Source: Candidatus Parcubacteria bacterium (GTDB taxonomy: Bacteria; Patescibacteriota; Minisyncoccia; Minisyncoccales; UBA6532). From it: a stretch of DNA of 14,420 nucleotides. Below, one piece after another: positions 6,143-12,134 of this stretch. The DNA is taken from contig JAUSNC010000010.1 of the NCBI GenBank assembly GCA_030645645.1, positions 1 to 14,420 of the forward strand, given 5' to 3'. How positions within the stretch are numbered: position 1 is the first letter of the stretch; each line of letters starts with the position of its first letter. The notes beneath the pieces were generated by a model, which had not been told where the DNA came from, made no database searches, and saw nothing but the letters and a program-made list of their open reading frames with translations. A program made the translations under genes and the position numbers.

Positions 6143-6979
6143 ATGGAATTAACTTCCCTAAAAAATATCAGGAACCTGCTGGAAAAACACGGAGGCTGGC
6201 CGAAAAAATCCTTTGGCCAGAACTTTTTGATTAATAAAGGAATTTTAATGAAAATAATTGAGGCCGGAGGAATCAGTTCAAAGGACGAAGTTCTGGAAAT
6301 AGGGCCAGGCATCGGCACATTGACCCGGGAATTGGCCAAAAAAGCGAAAAGGGTAGTGGCCGTTGAAAAAGACCGGCAGATGGTTGAAATTCTGAAAGAA
6401 ACTGTCGGCGGATTAAAAAATGCTGAAGTTGTTTCCTTAGATGCTACTAATATTAATCCTTTTGACTTTAAACTGAAACACAAAAAGTATAAATTATTCG
6501 GCAATCTCCCTTATTACGTTTCAAATCCCATTATAAGGAAGTTTTTAGAAACGGAGATTCAGCCGTCCTTAATGGTATTTATTATTCAGAAGGAGGTCGC
6601 CCAGCGAATTTGTACTAAAGCGCCTGATATGACGCTTTTGTCGGCTTCGGTCCAATTTTACGCAAAGCCGGAAATAATCTCCTATGTTTCAAAAGGCTCT
6701 TTCTGGCCCCGGCCGAAAGTTGACGGAGCAATAATTAAAATCATTCCTTTTGAATCTTTTCCCGATGCTGATTTCTCTGATAATTTTTTTAAAATAATAA
6801 AGGCGGGATTCTCCCAGCCAAGAAAACAATTGATAAATAATTTATCAAAAGGATTAACCGTTGATAGGGGAGTAATAAAGGAATGGCTTTTGAAAAATAA
6901 TATTAGCCCTGAACAAAGGGCGGAAACTCTGAAGATGGAAGATTGGAAAAAATTAACTAAAAATTACCCGCCTTGTTAG
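6143..6979 (+). CDS. rsmA: 16S rRNA (adenine1518/1519-N6)-dimethyltransferase
   Basis: RsmA (KsgA) dimethylates two adjacent adenines in the loop of helix 45 of 16S rRNA, using S-adenosylmethionine, late in 30S maturation. The 278-residue product has the full motif set: GQNFL (25-29), SAM motif I LEIGPGIGTLT (51-61), acidic Glu75 for the ribose, Asp100 (SLDA), catalytic NLPYY (121-125), SFWPRPKVDGAII (186-198) and QPRKQL (225-230), then the small helical C-terminal domain. Its length is normal for the family. An ATG at 6056 in the same frame would add 29 residues with no family similarity and would run across the divergent promoter, so I prefer 6143. It is predicted leaderless and is followed within 35 bases by the next promoter. 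Confidence 0.96.
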   Translation: MELTSLKNIRNLLEKHGGWPKKSFGQNFLINKGILMKIIEAGGISSKDEVLEIGPGIGTLTRELAKKAKRVVAVEKDRQMVEILKETVGGLKNAEVVSLDATNINPFDFKLKHKKYKLFGNLPYYVSNPIIRKFLETEIQPSLMVFIIQKEVAQRICTKAPDMTLLSASVQFYAKPEIISYVSKGSFWPRPKVDGAIIKIIPFESFPDADFSDNFFKIIKAGFSQPRKQLINNLSKGLTVDRGVIKEWLLKNNISPEQRAETLKMEDWKKLTKNYPPC

Positions 6980-6993
6980 AAAATTTTTTCTAA
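6976..6993. repeat. Palindrome over the rsmA stop, upstream of the surface-protein promoter
   Basis: TTAGAAAA (6976-6983) and TTTTCTAA (6986-6993) are perfect eight-base inverted copies around TT. The repeat contains the rsmA TAG and ends six bases before the next -10. It may act as a weak terminator for rsmA (A/T stem, no long T-run after it) or as an operator. Confidence 0.35.
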
Positions 6994-6999
6994 TCGGGG

Positions 7000-7005
7000 T
7001 ACAAT
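7000..7005 (+). promoter_or_regulatory. -10 element of the 832-residue surface protein
   Basis: TACAAT ends seven bases before the ATG at 7013, the spacing expected for a leaderless mRNA. The best -35 at 17 nt (TTAGAA, 6977-6982) is poor and lies inside the palindrome. Confidence 0.45.
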
Positions 7006-7012
7006 TTAATTA

Positions 7013-9511
7013 ATGAAAGTAAAATTATTTCTTTTAATTTTTGGCCTGGCTTTGCTTTCTATACTGGGCTTTACCGATATTACCCTAGCTGCTTTTGTAA
7101 CCAGCGGCTCCTGCCCTGCAGGATCAGTCCAGGTTTCCTGTCCTGGTGGTTCTGGTCCTACCTGCTGTGAGTGGGAAGTCGTAGAAGAACCGGCTCCTCC
7201 TCCGGACGAACCAGTATGTCCGGCTCCGCCAGCTGACCCAAGCGACAACTGGACGGACAGATGGTCAGAATATATGTGTCAGGACAACAGCTGCGGAGGG
7301 AATATTATTTCGAAAGACGCCAGCCAATATTGCAATACGGAATGTACCGGCCCCATAGAAAATGGAGTGGATGCCGATGGTTGCCTGACTTATCATTGGG
7401 ATTGTGAACCAACTCAATGCGACCCTGTAGAATACTCTCCTACCGGCCCTCCTTATCCTATCAATGCCACTGCTCCTGCGTGGGCTTCTTGCAAAGGAAG
7501 CGCAGACTGGTCAAAAACCTCGCCTTCTTTTGGATGCACCGGGTCTTGTATTGAAGAAGCTCCGACTAATCCTACTCCTTCAGATAAGAAAACCGGTGTT
7601 TCTCTGCCCATTGATGAAACCGGCGACACAGTAACCTGGGATAATGTTTCTATATGGGGAAAAGAATACGGCCCTTTGTCTTATCTTGTTAAAATAATAA
7701 ACACCAATACCGAAAAAGTAGCTTCTTTGCCTTCTGCAACTTTTGAAGCATGTTCGTTCCAGTCAAATACGCAAAATACCTGGCAGGCCCAGGCATGCTG
7801 TACGGCCGACGGCACAGACTGCGGCCTGGTGGCAAGCACATGGAATTTTAAGACTACAATGCCGCCGGAACTGGTTTATCCTCTTGACCCCGACCAATCA
7901 GGCCCGAATTTCGCAGAGGGAATTTTGTCTGAAAACAGAAGTGACCCAATTTTAGACTGGTGTGACGTACCTGACGCTAAATCTTATCTTTTAAATATCT
8001 ATTTAATAAAAGACGGAGAAACCATATGTCACCCTTGGTTAGGCACTGCGGACGAAGGATGCAGATCAAAAGTAATAACATTAGAAAAAAGACTGCCTCC
8101 CTTTCCAAGTCAGGAAAAATTATATTCTGAATTTATAGATAACATCGGATTTTTTACTAATTCAACTAGGTATGTATGGGAAGTAGCAACTTGTTTATTG
8201 GAAAAAGGATTTAATTGTAGTGAATTTAGCCAAAAATGGGCATTTGATACCTCGCCTCAATCACTATTAGAATTCCTGCTCATATATCCTTTTAACGATC
8301 CTGAAGGCAAACAACCGGTGGGACTTCCCGTCACATTAGAGTGGGAAGATAAGCCGGGCACAAACTCCTTTATTTACCAAATTAATCCGGGAAATATTAG
8401 TAATTTTGTTGCCGTATCCCAACTACAAATTGATTTTCCTCAATTATCTTTGGATACCTTATATAATTGGAAAATTAAACCTTGTAAGGACTACTTAGGG
8501 AAACAGTGCGAAGATTATTGGATTGGCCCTTGGTATTTTAAAACTACCGGCGCGACTACATCGCTTGAATCTCCTATTAATGGAGCGGTTGGGGTTTTAA
8601 TACCAATAAAACTTAACTGGGGAGATGTTGGCGGAGCAGAATCCTATATTGTGAAAGTTTGGGGAAATGCTCTAAATATAGAAAAATATGCTAATGGATC
8701 GGAATTAGATTTGAACTATCCCGAATTTAATATTCGCCAGGAAAATGATTATTCATGGCAGGTAAAAACCTGCTCTCATCAAGAAGGGAAAGATTGCGGT
8801 AAATGGAGTGAAATTCGTAAATTCACAACTTTCAAGCTTTCTGCTCCACTTAACCCTAATCCTGAAGACGGCGGAGAACTACCTACTTATCAGCACCTTA
8901 TTTCTTGGGACAAAGTTTCTGGAGAAAAAGCTTATCAATACAAAATAACTTACCTCTCTATGGCTGATAGTGAAAAGAACACAGCTAAATGTTCTCCTTT
9001 GGTGGGTAAAGAGGTAATTCCTACAAAAACTGTCTCTACTATCTCTGATAGAATTATTTTGGACTGCTTAGGTGGGTATCAATGGCAAGTCCAAGCTTGT
9101 TTAGACGACGCTTGTACGGAAATTGGAAATCCCAGTCTTTGGCGTTTTAATCTTGTAGAACGTAAATTACCACCGGGAGGTCTCATCCCCTGTGGGAGAG
9201 ATTACGATGACCCCTCTACTGCATGGTTTGAAGATGAGCCTTGTGAGATAAAGCACTTATTCTTGTTATTAAAAATAATTCTGGACTTTCTACTGTGGCG
9301 TTTAGTTCCAATAATTATAGTTTTATTAGTCGCCGCGATAGGCGCAATGTATTATCTTTCTTTTGGTATGACAGACCTCATATCAAGAGCAAGGGCAACA
9401 CTGAGAGCGGCAATAATAGGCTATGCCATCCTAATTTTTGCCTGGTTTATAATAAACTGGATACTTATAATGTTCGGAGTTACAATAAAATGGTGGATAA
9501 TTAATTTTTGA
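7013..9511 (+). CDS. Exported repeat protein with C-terminal VirB2/T4SS-pilin-like module
   Basis: The 832-residue protein is built of distinct parts. A signal peptide (1-26, cleavage near TLA-AF) leads into a Cys-rich, Pro-rich head (about 28-180). Five diverged FnIII-like repeats follow, at about 184-283, 284-416, 417-513, 514-607 and 608-715. Most repeats start with P.N.-type strands and a W-D-x-V/D-x-P core and end in (Y/T)xWxxxxC...C...(W)xF. The paired Cys suggest disulfides outside the cell. The C-terminus (about 717-832) has CGRD...C followed by two long hydrophobic segments (about 757-783 and 799-823) separated by a short loop with Arg (ISRARATLRAA). This is the pattern of parcubacterial T4SS-pilin/TrbC-VirB2-like proteins. 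It probably forms a membrane-held surface structure. The fold of the repeats is inferred from the motif; the exact partner is unknown. Confidence 0.75.
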   Translation: MKVKLFLLIFGLALLSILGFTDITLAAFVTSGSCPAGSVQVSCPGGSGPTCCEWEVVEEPAPPPDEPVCPAPPADPSDNWTDRWSEYMCQDNSCGGNIISKDASQYCNTECTGPIENGVDADGCLTYHWDCEPTQCDPVEYSPTGPPYPINATAPAWASCKGSADWSKTSPSFGCTGSCIEEAPTNPTPSDKKTGVSLPIDETGDTVTWDNVSIWGKEYGPLSYLVKIINTNTEKVASLPSATFEACSFQSNTQNTWQAQACCTADGTDCGLVASTWNFKTTMPPELVYPLDPDQSGPNFAEGILSENRSDPILDWCDVPDAKSYLLNIYLIKDGETICHPWLGTADEGCRSKVITLEKRLPPFPSQEKLYSEFIDNIGFFTNSTRYVWEVATCLLEKGFNCSEFSQKWAFDTSPQSLLEFLLIYPFNDPEGKQPVGLPVTLEWEDKPGTNSFIYQINPGNISNFVAVSQLQIDFPQLSLDTLYNWKIKPCKDYLGKQCEDYWIGPWYFKTTGATTSLESPINGAVGVLIPIKLNWGDVGGAESYIVKVWGNALNIEKYANGSELDLNYPEFNIRQENDYSWQVKTCSHQEGKDCGKWSEIRKFTTFKLSAPLNPNPEDGGELPTYQHLISWDKVSGEKAYQYKITYLSMADSEKNTAKCSPLVGKEVIPTKTVSTISDRIILDCLGGYQWQVQACLDDACTEIGNPSLWRFNLVERKLPPGGLIPCGRDYDDPSTAWFEDEPCEIKHLFLLLKIILDFLLWRLVPIIIVLLVAAIGAMYYLSFGMTDLISRARATLRAAIIGYAILIFAWFIINWILIMFGVTIKWWIINF

Positions 9512-9514
9512 AGC

Positions 9515-9539
9515 AAAAAAAAAGGGGTTGTTAGTCCCT
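9515..9539 (-). terminator. Intrinsic terminator of the OB-fold gene
   Basis: On the minus strand, AGGGA (9539-9535) pairs with CCCCT (9527-9523), five pairs with one wobble, and is followed by a run of nine T (9523-9515). The stem overlaps the stop codon of the minus-strand gene. In the plus direction only ATTTT follows, so termination of the 832-residue gene here is less certain. Confidence 0.7.
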
Positions 9540-10074
9540 ATTTTGGAGGTATTAAGGTACAATTATGGAAGTAATGGAAGTAGTTGTAGTCGTATTCATT
9601 GTATTCAGTCTGCACAGTAATTTCTGTCCCTATTCCTTTGAGCCGTATAGTTTCTACATCTTTATTAAGCATCATGTCCCTGAATTCACATCTTACAAGT
9701 TTATATTGGTATTCAGGACCGATGCCCACAATAAAGACTACTCCATTATCCTCCCCTATTCCAATCTCGCCTGTTTTAAATGTGCCGGTTATCTGAATAA
9801 CCTGTCCATTGTACTTTTCCATAAAATTTGGATCATTGATTATTTTTTGTAAAAGATCATTCGCTGTTATTTTGAGCATTCCCTCATCTTGTCTACTGTC
9901 ATTCGGATCAGATTCTTCCTCTTTTACTGGTTCATTGATTATTACTGGTTCATTGATGGAAATAGAGGGAGAAATAGATTCGTCCGGGGGTGGCTCAGAT
10001 AACAACATATATCCTACTGCTACCATTGCTATTATGCCGACAATTCCTAAAGCTGCTATTATTTTCTTATTCAT
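9538..10074 (-). CDS. Membrane-anchored OB-fold (tRNA_anti-like) protein
   Basis: The 178-residue product has an N-terminal hydrophobic anchor (about 4-25) with no lipobox Cys, so it is a membrane-tethered rather than lipid-modified protein. A Pro/Glu/Ser-rich linker (26-66) contains a duplicated INEPV. An OB-like domain runs from about 68 to the end. The domain shows the pattern of the tRNA_anti-like family: (T/S)A-(N/E)-(D/E)LL near the start (ITANDLL), YNGQVIQITGT, a central strand pair, VETIRLKGIG and a final NCTL. Despite the family name, exported members have no demonstrated nucleic-acid role. It is transcribed alone from a near-consensus promoter, convergent to the 832-residue gene and divergent from the PsbP-like gene. 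Function unknown. Confidence 0.7.
   Translation of the reverse strand: MNKKIIAALGIVGIIAMVAVGYMLLSEPPPDESISPSISINEPVIINEPVKEEESDPNDSRQDEGMLKITANDLLQKIINDPNFMEKYNGQVIQITGTFKTGEIGIGEDNGVVFIVGIGPEYQYKLVRCEFRDMMLNKDVETIRLKGIGTEITVQTEYNEYDYNYFHYFHNCTLIPPK
9924..9957. repeat. 18-bp tandem duplication in the OB-fold gene linker
   Basis: Sixteen bases at 9924-9939 recur exactly at 9942-9957 (period 18). They give the repeated Ile-Asn-Glu-Pro-Val in the linker, so the linker length may vary between strains by slippage. Confidence 0.75.
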
Positions 10075-10097
10075 TTATATCACTTACTCTCTTAATA

Positions 10098-10126
10098 ACT
10101 ATAACAAATAGTAATCCTTATGTCAA
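10098..10126 (-). promoter_or_regulatory. Near-consensus sigma70 promoter of the OB-fold gene
   Basis: On the minus strand, the consensus TTGACA (10126-10121) is 17 nt from TATAGT (10103-10098). The predicted start is near 10091, giving a leader of about 16 nt. The -35 lies inside the first codons of the divergent gene that starts at 10120. This is the closest match to consensus in the window. Confidence 0.75.
10100..10105 (+). promoter_or_regulatory. Possible -10 of the PsbP-like gene, overlapping the divergent -10
   Basis: TATAAC (10100-10105) would start transcription near 10112, eight bases before the ATG at 10120. It overlaps the opposite-strand TATAGT, so the two polymerases could not bind together. 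No good -35 is visible. Confidence 0.3.
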
Positions 10127-10767
10127 GACCTATATTGATTATATTAATAATGGCATTTCTCTTAATATTACCGATAATTTTTGGAAAAGACTTTCTCTCT
10201 CTACTCCCTAAAGAAGAATTTTCCCAAATTCAATCTCAAATGGAGAATCTGCAAAAAGAAACGGTGAAAAATGATTCTTATCAAGATTTTGTCAGCAACG
10301 ATAAAAATCTGATCTTAAAATATCCTTCCGATTGGACTATAATTAATGAGGTTTTAGATCCTACCCCGAAAGGAATAGAATGGATTTATGAATTTGAATA
10401 TTTGCTTTCTGTCCAAAATATTGAAAATGGAAAATTTATCCAGCTTATGGTTAGTAAAATGGTTATGGATAATTCAACAACTTTTGAGCAAATAGTTGAA
10501 GAAATGAAAAAAACGCTGGTTCAGCAAAAATGGATTATGGAACTTGTAAAAACAGAGGAAAATGAAAATATAATGACTTTTGAAGCCATTTACGACACTG
10601 GCGAAAAAACACTTTCTCTTCATTCTAAAGAAAAGATTATCTTCCTCGAATCAATAGATAATAAAAAAACAGCCTACTTAATAGCGGTGCTTGCCTTAGA
10701 AAAAGACTGGTCACAACTAAGCCAAGAAGTAAATATTATCCTTGGTTCAGCTCAATTAAAGAGATAG
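10120..10767 (+). CDS. Membrane-anchored PsbP-like protein, unknown function
   Basis: The 215-residue product has an N-terminal hydrophobic segment (about 4-22) acting as signal anchor, a short Gln/Glu/Lys-rich linker (about 30-50) and a compact domain starting NLILKYPSDWTII (about 63-75). That F/L-x-(Y)-P-x-x-W start, followed by strands, a helix with (F)EQIVEEMKKTL and a final AYLIAVLALEKDW...SA, resembles the PsbP/Mog1-like exported domains frequent in bacteria. I see no catalytic residues. The start at ATG 10120 overlaps the -35 of the divergent OB-fold gene. No convincing terminator follows; the next promoter begins 22 nt after the stop. It sits between two pilin-like genes, which hints at a role at the cell surface, but that is positional inference only. 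Confidence 0.65.
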   Translation: MSRPILIILIMAFLLILPIIFGKDFLSLLPKEEFSQIQSQMENLQKETVKNDSYQDFVSNDKNLILKYPSDWTIINEVLDPTPKGIEWIYEFEYLLSVQNIENGKFIQLMVSKMVMDNSTTFEQIVEEMKKTLVQQKWIMELVKTEENENIMTFEAIYDTGEKTLSLHSKEKIIFLESIDNKKTAYLIAVLALEKDWSQLSQEVNIILGSAQLKR

Positions 10768-10788
10768 TTTTCTTTATTAAAATGGAAA

Positions 10789-10797
10789 TGTTATAAT
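10789..10797 (+). promoter_or_regulatory. Perfect extended -10 promoter before the beta/gamma-crystallin pilin gene
   Basis: TGTTATAAT matches the extended -10 consensus (TG-n-TATAAT) exactly. The transcript start should be near 10804, 15 nt before the ATG at 10819. No clear -35. It probably also drives the VirB6-like gene. Confidence 0.6.
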
Positions 10798-10818
10798 AAA
10801 TTACGGATATTTAGAAAT

Positions 10819-12129
10819 ATGAGAAAAAATATTTTTATTATAGGTTTATTAACATATTTAGGGGCTTTTAAATTAACATCTTTTGTTTTTGCATTGGAAA
10901 CTAAGTGGCCTTCTTCTCCGTCTGGGATACCAATAACTGACGACATAACATTAACGGTATTTATCCAATATTTATATGAGTGGAGTATAGCCATCGGCGG
11001 ATTAGCGGCATTTTTTGCTTTAATTTGGGCAGGATTTTTATATCTGACTTCGGCAGGGAATACAGGACGAATTAAAGAGGCAAAAGAAAGAATAAATTCT
11101 GCCGTATTAGGCCTCGTCTTACTCTTAAGTTCATTTCTTATTCTTAATACCATCAACCCTCAATTAACAACACTCTCTATGCCTATCTTCGGGGCTAAAA
11201 GTGGCAGTATAACTGGAATCGGCCCGTTGTCATCACCAGATATTCTTAAAAGTTGCATAAGTGCGACTTTATTCCAGAATGAAGGTTTTCGCGGCCAGGA
11301 AAGAATAATTTTGCCAGATGAGGAACCAAATTTCACTAAAAACTTTTTTGATCCAAAATCTATTGATATGGATGGGTATTGTCAAGTGGAGTTGTATACA
11401 AACAGTTCCTGCATTGGTAAGCCTATAACGGTTATTGCCGCACCGACGAAAGATTTAGAAAGTTTTTATTTGGGGCCTATAGGTTGTGTCAAAATCTTGA
11501 AAAGATCACAACCTTCAGATCCGTCAATATATGTCACTCTTTATAATGATATTTATAATCCCTCTGTGGGCCCTGCGGGCGCTTCTCATATTTTCAATTC
11601 TCAAGAAGGAGATATTACGGCATTGGGATGGAAAACTTCGGCAATTGATATTAGCCAGGGAGCTTTTGGCATTATCTATTATAAAAAAGATTTTGAGGGC
11701 GAATACCGAGTTGTAACCGAAGCCGATCCAGATTTAACCAATGACGCTGTAAGGCCAGTTTATAATTTGGATGGTACGCCTGACACAAGTTGGAATGATA
11801 AGGCCTCTTCAGTGAAGGTCTTGAAAAACTTAGCTGGTGTAGGCGCAATACTTTATCTTGACACTAATTTTGGCGGATCTTCCCTGATTATAGACGGGGA
11901 TATCCCAGATTTAAGAGAAAAAAAATTTTTGGGGGGTGGTTTTAATACTTGGAGTAATGTGGCATCATCTATTAAAATATTGCCGGGATATACTGTTACT
12001 ATTTATGACACAGAACAATATGACAATGGCGGGATCGGTTACAAGCTAACTAGCGATAGTGCCAAACTTAATAATCTTGATAGAATTGGCTGGAATGACA
12101 GAATTACTTCAATAAAAATAAGTCGTTAA
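10819..12129 (+). CDS. VirB2/T4SS-pilin-like protein fused to beta/gamma-crystallin-type repeats
   Basis: The 436-residue protein has a signal peptide (1-25, cleavage near VFA-LE). Two hydrophobic helices (about 54-78 and 93-111) flank a charged loop with SAGNTGRIKEAKERI, the arrangement of T4SS-pilin/TrbC-VirB2-like proteins. After a Gly/Ser linker (about 125-142), an extracellular region (145-436) holds four or five Greek-key-like motifs. The F/Y-x4-F/Y-x-G strands are at 152-159 (FQNEGFRG), 287-294, 346-352 (YLDTNFG) and 396-404. Three terminal motifs fit the beta/gamma-crystallin Ca2+ signature N/D-N/D-x-x-S/T-S: Asn326-Asp327...Ser330-Ser331, Ser379-Asn380...Ser383-Ser384 and Asn426-Asp427...Thr430-Ser431. 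Four Cys in 146-223 may form disulfides. The start is ATG 10819 after a strong extended -10. The VirB6-like gene follows by 5 nt, so they form an operon. The fold assignment is from motifs only. Confidence 0.75.
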   Translation: MRKNIFIIGLLTYLGAFKLTSFVFALETKWPSSPSGIPITDDITLTVFIQYLYEWSIAIGGLAAFFALIWAGFLYLTSAGNTGRIKEAKERINSAVLGLVLLLSSFLILNTINPQLTTLSMPIFGAKSGSITGIGPLSSPDILKSCISATLFQNEGFRGQERIILPDEEPNFTKNFFDPKSIDMDGYCQVELYTNSSCIGKPITVIAAPTKDLESFYLGPIGCVKILKRSQPSDPSIYVTLYNDIYNPSVGPAGASHIFNSQEGDITALGWKTSAIDISQGAFGIIYYKKDFEGEYRVVTEADPDLTNDAVRPVYNLDGTPDTSWNDKASSVKVLKNLAGVGAILYLDTNFGGSSLIIDGDIPDLREKKFLGGGFNTWSNVASSIKILPGYTVTIYDTEQYDNGGIGYKLTSDSAKLNNLDRIGWNDRITSIKISR

Positions 12130-12134
12130 TCCTG

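Noticed and set aside
9565..10211. Several plus-strand frames over the OB-fold gene
   Set aside because: They lie opposite a gene with a clear protein family pattern, a near-consensus promoter and a terminator; their translations show no domain-like features.
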